A DNA stretch of 64,000 nucleotides from Dichetophora obliterata (GCA_963920525.1 OY986438.1:128411420-128475419); one strand, 5' to 3'; positions 1-14,400 are shown, counted from the first letter of the stretch. A program made the numbers and translations. Notes: generated from the letters alone by a model not told the origin.

Positions 1-3000
1 ACAGTTTCAATAACTTCAATTAAATATTCTTTTGGTCCTTCCTTTTTCTTGAATGTTCGTTTAGTTTTAACTTGTTTTATGGGCTGGCCAAGTTCATTGG
101 TCGTATCATGAACTTCTGACTCTGGTGCCATTTCTTCAACCCGAATAATGTATTCTTCTTGATCATTCGCTACTTTTAGTTTCTTTGGTTTTGGTACTTT
201 GATTTTAACTGGAATATCTTTTATCTCTTGTGTTTCTTCTGTGATCTGGTTTTCATTCAATAATTCTTCAGGTTCCTTAACTTCCTCAACTTGAGGACTG
301 AGAAGCTCCTCAATAACACTTGTAACATACTTTTTGACATCTTCCTTCCTTATTTTCTTAGGTTTTTTTGTTGGTTTCTTAGTTTCAACAACCACTTCTT
401 CTTGCAAATCATTTGACTGTACTTCATCAATTTGCACAATAGAAATCTCTGCCATCGGTTGATCTTTTTCCGAAGTTTCGGATATTTCAAATACTTCAAC
501 TTTTGGACCTTGCTTACGTTTGACTTTGCGTTTTGTTGTAGTTTTTTCTTTAAATTCTCCATTTATTTCAGTTACTTCAATCGTTTCTATTGCCGGTGCA
601 ATTTCTTCTACAAAAACCGGCTCTTCTAAGGCCTTTTTAAAGGTTTCTGTTACCTTTATGGAAGCGACATCGTCTTTAGTTATAAGAGTTTTAACCTTTT
701 CTTCTGTAAGGGCTATTTTGTAGTTGTCAAGCTCCTGTGGCTTGCTTTCTTCTTCTGCCGTAAGTACAGCTTCCGGAAGCTCAAGAAATTCTTCTGGTTC
801 CAAATAAACTTCTTGCACATCGAAATCGTGCACTATTACAGGAACTCCATCTATCAGCTTTTCTGATTTCTTATGAAGTTTTTTAATTTTTTTGGGCTTT
901 TTCGGTTTTTCGTCGATATCAGTTCGCTCATAAAGTTCTAGTTCTGTCTTTGGGATTTCTTGCTCGATTAGGGATCTAATGTAATCATCTAGGTCGTTCT
1001 TTTTAATCTTTTTCCTTTTTTGATGCTCTGCAATTTTAACTTCTTCTATTCCCTCATTTTTTTTATCGGGATGCTGCTCCAAGGTAGTAATGGTTACATC
1101 GGCTATTGGTTTATTCTCTTCTTGAGTTTCTATAATTTCAATGGTATATTCCTTATCTCCTTCCTTCTTTTTTATTTTTCGTTTTGTTATTTTCCGTTGA
1201 GTAGTTTCGCCATTTTCATCAGTTATTTCTTTGTGAACAGTTTCGGGTGCAAACTCTTCAATATGAATGGTGTAAGTTTTTGGCGAAGTACGTTCTTTCA
1301 GTTTTTTATCCTTTTTCAATTTTGTTGGCTTTTGCGGAGCTTTTTCGTCCGTAACGCCAATTTGGAACTCCATTATAGTTGTTTTTATGGGTTCTTGATT
1401 TTCTGAAACATTATCATCGATATCTTGTTGCTCTTTAAAGGTTTTATCAGGTTTGCTTTCAATAACTTGTATTCTACTTGTTTCCTCAGCATTATCTTTA
1501 TTTTCAAGGAAATGTTTTTGTTCATCACATATGGTTTTTATTTCACCTTTCAAGTTTTCTTTTTCTGGAAGTTCGTCAACAACTGTTGTTTTGTAGAAAA
1601 TATCATCGTCGTAATGTTCTTCTTTTTGTTTTTGTTCCTGATCATCAATAACAACGTTTTCCTGCGTTAATTTTTCCGGCTCTTCTTCAACAATAGAAAC
1701 AATGTAATCTGCAACTTCTTCCTTTTTCATTTTCCTTACTGTTTTCTTAGGTTTAGTTGAAACGGGTTTCTTTAAGGTGGTATTTTCTTGTTGCTTTTCG
1801 CTCTCGGACGTTATTAAAGTTATTTCAGCTTCGGGTTCATCATCAACTTGTTTTTCTATAATTTCAATAGTATATTCTTTTGAACCTTTGGTTTTTTTAA
1901 TTTTTCGTTTGGTTATAACTTCTTCTGATGGTTTTTCATTTTCAGTTTCTTTCACAACTATTTCTACTACCTTTGGAAGTTCTTCTACGATGAGTGGGAC
2001 ATCATCAGATACGAAGGTTATAAATTGGTCTTCAATTGGTTTTTCGAATTCCTGGGTTTCTTGAGAAGTAGAAGTTTCTCTAGGAGCTTCAAATTCTTTG
2101 TATTGAATATTGTAATCTGGGTGTTCCTCTTCTGGCAGCTGTTCTATAATTTCCTCGCCAGTTACCAACATTTTCTTTTTTGACTTCTTTGTTTTTGGTT
2201 TCTCTGGAGCGTCATCCTCAATTATATTTACTTTCAGTTCATCGGACTCTATTGCTTTAGAATCTTTTGGTTGGAGTTTCGATTTCTTAGCTTTTTTGGG
2301 TTTTCCATCAATTTCTATCTTTTCGTATTGCTCCAGTTCTGTCTTTGGGATTTCTGCATCTATAAGCTGTTGAATATAAGCATCCAGCTCGGCCTTCTTC
2401 ATTTGTGTTCTCTTTTTCTTCTTTCTTGGGGTTTCTAGATTTTCTGGTAGTGAATCTTCGAAAGGCTCTGTCGTGGTAACAACAACTTCATACACTGTCT
2501 CAGAGTCCTCTGATGGTTTCAATTCAACAATTTCAACAATATTCTCTTGATTGCCCTTCTTTTGAAGTATTTTTCGTTTCTTTACAACTTCTTTTTGGAC
2601 ATCACCTTGTTCGTCAGAAACGTCGCGTTCAATGAATTCTGGTTCCAGTTCTTTGACTTCAATCGTATAAAAATCGTTGAGCTGGTGGTCTAAAGACTCA
2701 TCGGTTGGTTGTTCCTTTAGTTCAGCTATAAATTCTTCAAGTTCTTGCTTTGGCATACGCTTTATTTTCTTTTTTTTTTTAGATTCTTTTTTAAGGATTT
2801 TGTCATTTTCTTCATCTATAATTGTGACAATTACTTCGTAGGTCATATCTTCATTCTCTCTTGGTTCAGTTTCGAGAATTTCTATGAGCTGCACTTCAAC
2901 CGGTGTTTTACGCTTAATTTTTCTTTTTTGTATAACTTGTTTTCTTGTTTCTCCATTTTCATCGACTATATTACGTTCAATTGTTTCCGGTAACGTTTCA

Positions 3001-4540
3001 ACAAGTTCGACTATATGAAATGGTTTTAAATGAAGGTCTTTCTGATCTACATCTGGTTTTTTTGATGACGGTTTTCTTAATTTTAAGTCTTTCTGTGGAG
3101 TTTCTTCAGTTTCTTTTGGCTTTCCAGGTACGATGGGATATGATATTGTTTCTGGTATAGGCTTTGGTTTTGTTTTGCGCTTATATTTGACTTTTTCTGA
3201 CAATTCGATGTTATCATCTTCCAGTTCAGCACCATATTTTTCAGATTCACTGAGGCTACTTTCATTGTCGCTTATGTTAAGAGGCTCAAACACTAAGGAA
3301 TCGTCTTCTTTAACTGGCTTCTTACCTTTTTTTCTTTGTTTTGGTTTCTCTTCTTCTGGCTTAGGTTTCTCAATTAATTCTTCTGGAACCGGTTGGTCGA
3401 ACTTAACTGGTTTTAAAAGCACCTCTTCAGGTTGGTCAGCCTCTTTAGGCAATTTTCCTTTTCCAATTCTAATTTTCTTTATTTTCTCAATGTCAGTATC
3501 TTTTTCAGGTTTCTGTTGACGTTTATATTTTTCTTTGGGACTCTCAGTAGCCTCTTTGAGTAGCTTCATTGTTTCAAATTCTTCCAAGTCAAGTGCTTCT
3601 AGCACTTCTTCAGGAGCTTCAATGCTCTTAAATTTCTTTGGACGTTTCTTAAGAGTCTTTAAGGCTTCATCAACGTTGCGGGAAAGCTCACCACAACCAC
3701 GCTGGACATCGAGTTCTGTCACAACTGCCTTGAAACAGTATGGAGCATAGGGTATAAAACTAATCCGGCTCTTTAATTTGAATCCTTTAAAAGAAGCTTC
3801 CGGTTTCTTAGCTGCATCTTTTGGTCTTTGTTTTGGTTTCTTGAGCTTAAGCATTTGTGGCAATTCGGCCACGGATGTTATTTCAAGGAACTTTGATTTC
3901 TTAATTTCAACCCTTTCAATTTTCATCGGCACCAATTTCTCTGATTTAGGTAATTTTACCGAGGAGTCCCTACGTGCTCTCTGAGGCAATTCCATTTCTG
4001 TGCGCTTGTATGGCATTATAACAGTTTTAGGTATTTCTTGATGTATTAAAAATTGAATATACTCATCCAAATCGTCCTTCTTTACTTTCTTCATGGACTT
4101 CTTTTTTTTCATCTTTTTTGGTTCTGTTGAAATATCGACAACATTAACTTCAAGTTGCTTTGGGCTTTTTTCTTCTTCGCCCTCACTTGCAGTTAGGACA
4201 ATAACAGTATTTTCATCCTCTTTTCCAGTTTCCTTTGTAGTAACTATTTCGATAGTTTGTTCATGATCACCAAGTTTCTTTTTAATTTTCCGTTTTGAAA
4301 TAGTTTTTACTTTTGGTTTATCAACTTCTTCTTTCTCTGCAGCCGAAGTCAACGGAACTTCTGTTACTTCTTCCGGCAAATACTCAACAACTAGTTTCTC
4401 AGGTGTCTCGTCAATAAGTTCAAATTTTTCCTTCGTCTTTTTAGTCTTTTTTATATGTTCTGGTCGAGTTTCGTGTGTTTGTGTTTTGTCTTCACTTACA
4501 TCATCGGGTTCAATGATTGTGTATTCTTTGTTGGCTTCGT
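1..4540 (-). CDS. sls: sallimus (titin/kettin) exon, diverged PEVK spring segment, continues beyond the left edge
   Basis: Reading the minus strand from 4540, one frame stays open for the whole 4.5 kb to the window edge (about 1,513 codons). The exon starts after a good acceptor (pyrimidine-rich, ending CGTGCAG at 4541-4547) and completes a phase-1 codon (Asp). The protein is rich in K, E, P and V with no globular domain, which fits a titin-type PEVK spring lying in the I-band of the sarcomere. Two motifs alternate irregularly. One is a core such as DENGETTQRKITKRKIKKK followed by KEYTIEIIET, clearly related to the 70-residue module of the giant upstream exon. The other is a probably helical segment such as DLDDYIRSLIEQEIPKTELE. 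A Cys-containing stretch near 3660-3760 (PYAPYCFKAVVTEL) is less PEVK-like. No stop codon was seen, so the C-terminus lies outside the window. The identity as sls rests on gene context and the shared module. Confidence 0.85.
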
Positions 4541-5079
4541 CTGCACGAGAAAAATATTTGATTTAAACTAATGCTTATACATACCAACTTTTATGTTATG
4601 ATATTGAGAACATAGTTTCATAGGTATGATACTGAGAATATGATTTGATTGGTGACTTTGATTGATTACCTTTATAATCAAACATATAAATGTACATATT
4701 AATTTTTTTATGACTTATTACTTAAAAAGTATATTTTGAAGAAAATATTTGCTTATATAATGAGAGAACATTTAAGAATGAGTTTCAGTGTTGTTTCATG
4801 TTCATCATAGTGTCATGACTTTACTTTTATTAATTATATTCCCAATTAGATATGATTGTTATGGCCTTGGAGCAGCTTACACATGTCAATGCTGCATTAA
4901 ACGTCTAAGGCATCACTTACCAAAGAGCTTCTTTTTAAACAGTCGATATCTTTCGACCATATGCATTTAACAATTACGCATGTTTTCTTATAAAATACAG
5001 TTAATACTTTAACAAATGTCATTTCTTGTATAAATACAATACAAGAGAAAAACCTTAAATGGATAAAATGCCAACTCAC
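4541..5079 (-). other. sls intron (539 bp)
   Basis: Noncoding AT-rich sequence between the donor ACAG|GTGAGT (exon end 5080) and the acceptor at 4541. It is a phase-1 intron. Short plus- and minus-strand ORFs here resemble nothing I know. No mobile element or RNA gene was seen. Confidence 0.8.
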
Positions 5080-5310
5080 CTGTAAATTCGTTGACCTCTA
5101 CAATCTCAATGTTGTATGGTGTCGGCTTTTCCATATCATTAATCGGTTCTGTATCACTCAGTACCTCCTCAACAAGTACGCCTTGTTCTTCAGAAATCGT
5201 TTTATTTTCTGATTGAATTGTTGTTTCTCCATCTTCATTTTGTACTGATTTAAAAGTAGTTATGAATACGGGTTTCTCTGATTCAGTGTTAACGGGTATA
5301 GTTTTTTGCT
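5080..5310 (-). CDS. sls: sallimus small exon, PEVK-like linker
   Basis: A 231-bp exon (77 codons) begins after the acceptor AACACAG (5311-5317) and ends at a strong donor ACAG|GTGAGT. It is phase 1 at both ends, so it could be skipped without a frame change. The encoded peptide is acidic and contains a faint copy of the module core (KSVQNEDGETTIQSENKTI) followed by TPYNIEIVEV, the same order as in the large repeats. It links the 24-kb spring exon to the diverged PEVK exon and is separated from the former by a 181-bp intron (5311-5491). No separate function can be assigned. Confidence 0.82.
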
Positions 5311-5491
5311 CTGTGTTAATATATATGTAAATTTGATATATATGTGATGTATAATTTTAATATATTTATAAATGTATATAAGGAATTGAAAAGCCCTCGT
5401 AGTAAATAAGTTTTTTTTTTAAATATTTTAGTTAATATATATTGTGTTAATGATAATATTGTGTAATGTTTGGAGTGTATTGTGTTCTTAC

Positions 5492-8400
5492 CCTTAGAAA
5501 TTTGTTTTGAAGGTTTTTGTTTTCTTTGTTTGACTTTTGGCAACATTTCATCATCCAATGTACTAAGGTCTATTATATTAGAGAGACTTTCATTGCTCAC
5601 AACTCGAATCAGAGAAAAGGGTTCTTTTCCTTCCTCCTCAATCGTTTGAATTTGATAATACTCAGGTTCTGGAGATTTTTCCTTTTTGAAAGTACGTGTC
5701 TTAGTAATTTTCTTTCTTGGTTTTTTATCCTTAGTCAAAATCTCTGAAAACACAATTTCCTCTGGTAACTCCTCTATAGGAATGGGTTTTTGAATACTTT
5801 CTGAAGGATACATTTCTTCAACGTTTACTGAAGCAATAGGTGTATCGTCATCTTCTTCTTGTACGAATTGAATAGTCGTTATTTCATCCTTATCATCATC
5901 TAAGTGTTTTTTAATAGATCTAGTTTTAACAGTAGTCTTTTTAACTTTTCCTTGGGGAGAAGTCGTTTCAAAAACCGTTATATCCTCAGGCAACTCAACA
6001 CTTTGAAGTGGTTTCATAATGGAAAAATCATCCGTTAAAGGTTTCTGAGTAACTATGACAGAAACCAAAGGTTCACTACCATCACATTCGACAGTTTTTA
6101 TTTCAGTTTCTTCCTGAACTGATCCCTTTGTTTTTTTTATGACTCGCTTTTTGGTTTTCACAACCTGTGGAAAACCATCATCGTTAATAATTTCTTCCGT
6201 AATCGATTCTTCGGGCAGCTCAAAAACGGGATATTCTTCTTCATTTGGTACTTGTGGAAAGGGTTCACTGAATTCTTCCACTGTAACTTTTGTAACAGGA
6301 ACTTTCTCATATTCTTCCACAGTTTGAACTTTAGTAATTTCCATTTTGGGTCCGACAATTTTTTTAATAACCTTTGTTTTGATGACTGTTTTTTTCGGAG
6401 TTCCATCTTCCTTTTTAGACATAACAATAGCTTTTCGTTCAGGTAGTTCAAAGATTGAAACTTCATCTGATGGTTTTTGAACACGAATTCTCTTTTTCAA
6501 TTTATCATGTGAGGTAGCACTAGGTTTATATTCTATTGGAATTTCTTCAACAGTGACGGTGTATTCAGGCATTTTATCTTCTTCTTCAACAGTTTCAATT
6601 TTTGTGACTTCCTGTTTGTCGCCCTTGATCTTCTTGATAACACGAGTACGAATCTTGGTTTTCTTTGGCTTGCCTTCTTCAGTTACTGTTTCGATGACGC
6701 GAACTTCTTCTGGAAGCTCAGTCACATCCTTCGGCAGTTCTTCAACAGGTATCTCTTCTACTGTGACAGTAGTTTCTGGTTGTTTGTCATCTTCTTCAAC
6801 AGTTTCAATCTTTGTTACTTCCTGCTTGTCGCCTTTGATCTTCTTGATGACACGAGTACGAATCTTGGTTTTCTTTGGCTTGCCTTCTTCAGTTACTGTT
6901 TCGATGACACGAACTTCTTCTGGAAGCTCAGTCACATCTTTGGGCTGTTCTTCAACAGGTATTTCTTCTACTGTGACAGTAGTTTCTGGTTGTTTGTCAT
7001 CTTCTTCAACAGTTTCAATCTTTGTTACTTCCAGCTTGTCACCCTTAATCTTCTTGATAACACGAGTACGAATCTTGGTTTTCCTTGGCTTGCCTTCTTC
7101 AGTTACTGTTTCGATGACACGAACTTCTTCTGGAAGCTCAGTCACATCCTTGGGCTGTTCTTCTACAGGCACCTCTTCTATTGTGACAGTAGTTTCTGGT
7201 TGTTTGTCATCTTCTTCAACAGTTTCGATCTTTGTTACTTCCTGTTTGTCGCCTTTGATCTTCTTGATGACACGAGTACGAATTTTGGTTTTCTTTGGCT
7301 TGCCTTCTTCAGTTACTGTTTCGATGAAACGAATTTCTTCTGGAAGCTCAGTCACATCCTTGGGCTGTTCTTCAACAGGTATCTCTTCTACTGTGACAGT
7401 AGTTTCTGGTTGTTTGTCATCTTCTTCAACAGTTTCGATCTTTGTTACTTCCTGCTTGTCGCCTCTGATCTTCTTGATGACACGAGTACGAATCTTTGTT
7501 TTCTTTGGCTTGCCTTCTTCAGTTACTGTTTCTATGACACGAACTTCTTCAGGAAGCTCAGTCACATCCTTGGGCTGTTCTTCAACAGGTATCTCTTCTA
7601 CTGTGACAGTAGTTTCTGGTTGTTTGTCATCTTCTTCAACAGTTTCAATCTTTGTAACTTCCTGCTTGTCGCCTCTGATCTTCTTGATGACACGAGTACG
7701 AATCTTTGTTTTCTTTGGCTTGCCTTCTTCAGTTACTGTTTCTATGACACGAACTTCTTCTGGAAGCTCAGTCACATCCTTGGGCTGTTCTTCAACAGGT
7801 ATCTCTTCTACTGTGACAGTAGTTTCTGGTTGTTTGTCATCTTCTTCAACAGTTTCAATCTTTGTAACTTCCTGCTTGTCGCCTCTGATCTTCTTGATGA
7901 CACGAGTACGAATCTTGGTTTTCTTTGGCTTGCCTTCTTCAGTTACTGTTTCGATGACACGAACTTCTTCTGGAAGTTCAGTCACATCCTTGGGCTGTTC
8001 TTCAACAGGTATCTCTTCAACTGTGACAGTAGTTTCTGGTTGTTTGTCATCCTCTTCAACAGTTTCAATCTTTGTAACTTCCTGTTTGTCACCCTTGATC
8101 TTCTTGATAACACGAGTACGAATCTTGGTTTTCTTTGGCTTGCCTTCTTCAGTTACTGTTTCGATGACACGAAATTCTTCTGGAAGCTCAGTCACATTCT
8201 TGGGCTGTTCTTCAACAGGTATCTCTTCTACTGTGACAATAGTTTCTGGTTGTTTGTCATCTTCTTCAACAGTTTCAATCTTTGTAACTTCCTGCTTGTC
8301 GCCTCTGATCTTCTTGATGACACGAGTACGAATCTTAGTTTTCTTTGGCTTGCCTTCTTCAGTTACTGTTTCGATGACACGAACTTCTTCTGGAAGTTCA

Positions 8401-11400
8401 GTCACATCCTTGGGCTGTTCTTCAACAGGTATCTCTTCAACTGTGACAGTAGTTTCTGGTTGTTTGTCATCTTCTTCAACAGTTTCAATCTTTGTAACTT
8501 CCTGTTTGTCACCCTTGATCTTCTTGATAACACGAGTACGAATCTTGATTTTCTTTGGCTTGCCTTCTTCAGTTACTGTTTCGATGACACGAACTTCTTC
8601 TGGAAGCTCAGTCACATCCTTGGGCTGTTCTTCAACAGGTATCTCTTCTACTGTGACAGTAGTTTCTGGTTGTTTGTCATCTTCTTCAACAATTTCAATC
8701 TTTGTAACTTCCTGTTTGTCACCCTTGATCTTCTTGATGACACGAGTACGAATTTTGGTTTTCTTTGGCTTGCCTTCTTCAGTTACTGTTTCGATGACAC
8801 GAACTTCTTCTGGAAGTTCAGTCACATCTTTGGGCTGTTCTTCAACAGGTATCTCTTCTACTGTGACAGTAGTTTCTGGTTGTTTGTCATCTTCTTCAAC
8901 AGTTTCAATCTTTGTTACTTCCTGCTTGTCGCCTTTGATCTTCTTGATAACACGAGTACGAATCTTGGTTTTCTTTGGCTTGCCTTCTTCAGTTACTGTT
9001 TCTATGACACGAACTTCTTCTGGAAGCTCAGTCACATCCTTGGGCTGTTCTTCAACAGGTATCTCTTCTACTGTGACAGTAGTTTCTGGTTGTTTGTCAT
9101 CTTCTTCAACAGTTTCAATCTTTGTAACTTCCTGCTTGTCGCCTCTGGTCTTCTTGATGACACGAGTACGAATCTTGGTTTTCTTTGGCTTGCCTTCTTC
9201 AGTTACTGTTTCGATGACACGAACTTCTTCTGGAAGCTCAGTCACATCCTTCGGCTGTTCTTCAACAGGTATCTCTTCTACTGTGACAGTAGTTTCTGGT
9301 TGTTTGTCATCTTCTTCAACAGTTTCAATCATTGTAACTTCCTGCTTGTCGCCTCTGATCTTCTTGATGACACGAGTACGAATCTTTGTTTTCTTTGGCT
9401 TGCCTTCTTCAGTTACAGTTTCGATGACACGTACTTCTTCTGGAAGCTCAGTCACATCCTTGGGCTGTTCTTCAACAGGTATCTCTTCTACTGTGACAGT
9501 AGTTTCTGGTTGTTTGTCATCTTCTTCAACAGTTTCAATCTTTGTTACTTCCTGCTTGTCGCCTTTAATCTTCTTGATGACACGAGTACGAATCATGGTT
9601 TTCTTTGGCTTGCCTTCTTCAGTTACTGTTTCGATGACACGAACTTCTTCTGGAAGCTCAGTCACACCTTTGGGCTGTTCTTCAACAGGTATCTCTTCTA
9701 CTGTGACAGTAGTTTCTGGTTGTTTGTCATCTTCTTCAACAGTTTCAATTTTTGTTACTTCCTGTTTGTCGCCTTTGATCTTCTTGATGACACGAGTACG
9801 AATCTTAGTTTTCTTTGGCTTGCCTTCTTCAGTTACTGTTTCGATGACACGAACTTCTTCTGGAAGCTCAGTCACATTTTTGGGCTGTTCTTCAACAGGT
9901 ATCTCTTCTACTGTGACAGTAGTTTCTGGTTGTTTGTCATCTTCTTCAACAGTTTCAATCTTTGTTACTTCCTGCTTGTCGCCTTTGATCTTCTTGATGA
10001 CACGAGTACGAATCTTAGTTTTCTTTGGCTTGCCTTCTTCAGTTACTGTTTCGATGACACGAACTTCTTCTGGAAGTTCAGTCACACCTTTGGGCTGTTC
10101 TTCAACAGGTATCTCTTCTACTGTGACAGTAGTTTCTAGTTGTTTGTCATCTTCTTCAACAGTTTCAATCTTTGTAACTTCCTGTTTGTCACCCTTGATC
10201 TTCTTGATAACACGAGTACGAATCTTGGTTTTCTTTGGCTTGCCTTCTTCAGTTACTGTTTCGACGACACGAACTTCTTCTGGAAGCTCAGTCACATCTT
10301 TGGGCTGTTCTTCAACAGGTATCTCTTCTACTGTGACAGTAGTTTCTGGTTGTTTGTCATCTTCTTCAACAGTTTCGATCTTTGTTACTTCCTGTTTGTC
10401 GCCTTTGATCTTCTTGATGACACGAGTACGAATCTTAGTTTTCTTTGGCTTGCCTTCTTCAGTTACTGTTTCGATGACACGAACTTCTTCTGGAAGCTCA
10501 GTCACATCCTTCGGCTGTTCTTCAACAGGTATCTCTTCTACTGTGACAGTAGTTTCTGGTTGTTTGTCATCTTCTTCAACAGTTTCAATCTTTGTTACTT
10601 CCTGCTTGTCGCCTTTAATCTTCTTGATGACACGAGTACGAATCTTGGTTTTCTTTGGCTTGCCTTCTTCAGTTACTGTTTCGATGACACGAACTTCTTC
10701 TGGAAGCTCAGTCACATCTTTGGGCTGTTCTTCAACAGGTATCTCTTCTACTGTGACAGTAGTTTCTGGTTGTTTGTCATCTTCTTCAACAGTTTCAATC
10801 TTTGTTACTTCCTGTTTGTCGCCTTTAATCTTCTTGATGACACGAGTACGAATCTTGGTTTTCTTTGGCTTGCCTTCTTCAGTTACTGTTTCGATGACAC
10901 GAACTTCTTCTGGAAGCTCAGTCACATCTTTGGGCTGTTCTTCAACAGGTATCTCTTCTACTGTGACAGTAGTTTCTGGTTGTTTGTCATCTTCCTCAAC
11001 AGTTTCAATCTTTGTTACTTCCTGTTTGTCGCCTTTAATCTTATTGATGACACGAGTACGAATCTTGGTTTTCTTTGGCTTGCCTTCTTCAGTTACTGTT
11101 TCGATGACACGAACTTCTTCTGGAAGCTCAGTCACATCTTTGGGCTGTTCTTCAACAGGTATCTCTTCTACTGTGACAGTAGTTTCTGGTTGTTTGTCAT
11201 CTTCTTCAACAGTTTCAATCTTTGTTACTTCCTGCTTGTCGCCTTTGATCTTCTTGATGACACGAGTACGAATCTTAGTTTTCTTTGGCTTGCCTTCTTC
11301 AGTTACTGTTTCGATGACACGAACTTCTTCTGGAAGCTCAGTCACATCCTTGGGCTGTTCTTCAACAGGTATCTCTTCTACTGTGACAGTAGTTTCTGGT

Positions 11401-14400
11401 TGTTTGTCATCTTCTTCAACAGTTTCAATCTTTGTAACTTCCTGTTTGTCGCCTCTGATCTTCTTGATAAAACGAGTACGAATCTTGGTTTTCTTTGGCT
11501 TGCCTTCTTCAGTTACTGTTTCGATGACACGAACTTCTTCTGGAAGCTCAGTCACATCCTTGGGCTGTTCTTCAACAGGTATCTCTTCTACTGTGACAGT
11601 AGTTTCTGGTTGTTTGTCATCTTCTTCAACAGTTTCGATCTTTGTTACTTCCTGCTTGTCGCCTCTGATCTTCTTGATGACACGAGTACGAATCTTTGTT
11701 TTCTTTGGCTTGCCTTCTTCAGTTACTGTTTCGATGACACGAACTTCTTCTGGAAGCTCAGTCACATCTTTGGGCTGTTCTTCAACATTTATCTCTTCTA
11801 CTGTGACAGTAGTTTCTGGTTGTTTGTCATCTTCTTCAACAGTTTCAATCTTTGTAACTTCCTGTTTGTCACCCTTGATCTTCTTGATAACGCGAGTACG
11901 AATCTTTGTTTTCTTTGGCTTGCCTTCTTTAGCTACTGTTTCGATGACACGAACTTCTTCTGGAAGCTCAGTCACATCCTTGGGCTGTTCTTCAACAGGT
12001 ATCTCTTCTACTGTGACTGTAGTTTCTGGTTGTTTGTCATCTTCTTCAACAGTTTCGATCTTTGTTACTTCCTGCTTGTCGCCTTTGATCTTCTTGATGA
12101 CACGAGTACGAATCTTTGTTTTCTGTGGCTTGCCTTCTTCAGTTACTGTTTCTATAACACGAACTTCTTCTGGAAGCTCAGTCACATCCTTGGGCTGTTC
12201 TTCAACAGGTATCTCTTCTACTGTGACAGTAGTTTCTGGTTGTTTGTCATCTTCTTCAACAGTTTCAATCTTTGTAACTTCCTGCTTGTCGCCTCTGATC
12301 TTCTTGATGACACGAGTACGAATCTTGGTTTTCTTTGGCTTGCCTTCTTCAGTTACTGTTTCGATGACACGAACTTCTTCTGGAAGTTCAGTCACATCCT
12401 TGGGCTGTTCTTCAACAGGTATCTCTTCAACTGTGACAGTAGTTTCTGGTTGTTTGTCATCTTCTTCAACAGTTTCAATCTTTGTAACTTCCTGTTTGTC
12501 ACCCTTGATCTTCTTGATAACACGAGTACGAATCTTGGTTTTCTTTGGCTTGCCTTCTTCAGTTACTGTTTCGATGACACGAACTTCTTCTGGAAGCTCA
12601 GTCACATCATTGGGCTGTTCTTCAACAGGTATCTCTTCTACTGTGACAGTAGTTTCTGGTTGTTTGTCATCTTCTTCAACAGTTTCAATCTTTGTAACTT
12701 CCTGTTTGTCACCCTTGATCTTCTTGATGACACGAGTACGAATCTTGGTTTTCTTTGGCTTGCCTTCTTCAGTTACTGTTTCGATGACACGAACTTGTTC
12801 TGGAAGCTCGGTCACATACTTGGGCTGTTCTTCAACAGGTATCTCTTCTACTGTGACAGTAGTTTCTGGTTGTTTGTCATCTTCTTCAACAGTTTCAATC
12901 TTTGTTACTTCCTGTTTGTCACCCTTGATCTTCTTGATAACACGAGTACGAATCTTGGTTTTCTTTGGTTTGCCTTCTTCAGTTACTGTTTCGATGACAC
13001 GAACTTCTTCTGGAAGTTCAGTCACATCTTTGGGCTGTTCTTCAACAGGTATCTCTTCTACTGTGACAATAGTTTCTGGTTGTTTGTCATCTTCTTCAAC
13101 AGTTTCAATCTTTGTAACTTCCTGCTTGTCGCCTCTGATCTTCTTGATGACACGAGTACGAATCTTGGTCTTCTTTGGCTTGCCTTCTTCAGTTACTGTT
13201 TCTATGACACGAACTTCTTCTGGAAGCTCAGTCACATCCTTGGGCTGTTCCTCAACAGGTATCTCTTCTACTGTGACAGTAGTTTCTGGTTGTTTGTCAT
13301 CTTCTTCAACAATTTCAATCTTTGTTACTTCCTGTTTGTCACCCTTGATCTTCTTGATGACACGAGTACGAATTTTGGTTTTCTTTGGCTTGCCTTCTTC
13401 AGTTACTGTTTCGATGACACGAACTTCTTCTGGAAGTACAGTCACATCTTTGGGCTGTTCTTCAACAGGTATCTCTTCCACTGTGACAGTAGTTTCTGGT
13501 TGTTTGTCATCTTCTTCAACAGTTTCAATCTTTGTAACTTTCTGTTTGTCACCCTTGATTTTCTTGATAACACGAGTACGAATCTTGGTTTTCTTTAGCT
13601 TGCCTTCTTCAGTTACTGTTTCTATGACACGAACTTCTTCTGGAAGCTCAGTCACATCTTTGGGCTGTTCTTCAACAGGTATCTCTTCTACTGTGACAGT
13701 AGTTTCTGGTTGTTTGTCATCTTCTTCAACAGTTTCAATCTTTGTTACTACCTGCTTGTCGCCTTTGATCTTCTTGATGACACGAGTACGAATCTTAGTT
13801 TTCTTTGGCTTGCCTTCTTCAGTTACTGTTTCGATGACACGAACTTCTTCTGGAAGTTCAGTCACATCCTTGGGCTGTTCTTCAAAAGGTATCTCTTCTA
13901 CTGTGACAGTAGTTTCTGGTTGTTTGTCATCTTCTTCAACAGTTTCAATCTTTGTTACTTCCTGCTTGTCGCCTCTGGTCTTCTTGATGACACGAGTACG
14001 AATCTTAGTTTTCTTTGGCTTGTCGTCTTCAGTTACTGTTTCGATGCCACGAACTTCTTCTGGAAGCTCAGTCACATCCTTCGGCTGTTCTTCAACAGGT
14101 ATCTCTTCTACTGTGACAGTAGTTTCTGGTTGTTTGTCATCTTCTTCAACAGTTTCAATCTTTGTAACTTCCTGCTTGTCGCCTCTGATCTTCTTGATGA
14201 CACGAGTACGAATCTTGGTTTTCTTTGGTTTTCCTTCTTCAGTTACTGTTTCGATGACACGAACTTCTTCTGGAAGCTCAGTCACACCTTTGGGCTGTTC
14301 TTCAATAGGTATCTCTTCTACTGTGACAGTAGTTTCTGGTTGTTTGTCATCTTCTTCAACAGTTTCAATCTTTGTTACTTCCTGTTTGTCGCCTTTGATC

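Noticed and set aside
1020..3984. Several plus-strand ORFs of 60-130 codons opposite the left-hand PEVK exon.
   Set aside because: The minus strand has one open frame through all of 1-4540. The plus ORFs are Phe/Ser/Leu-rich antisense of Lys/Glu codons.
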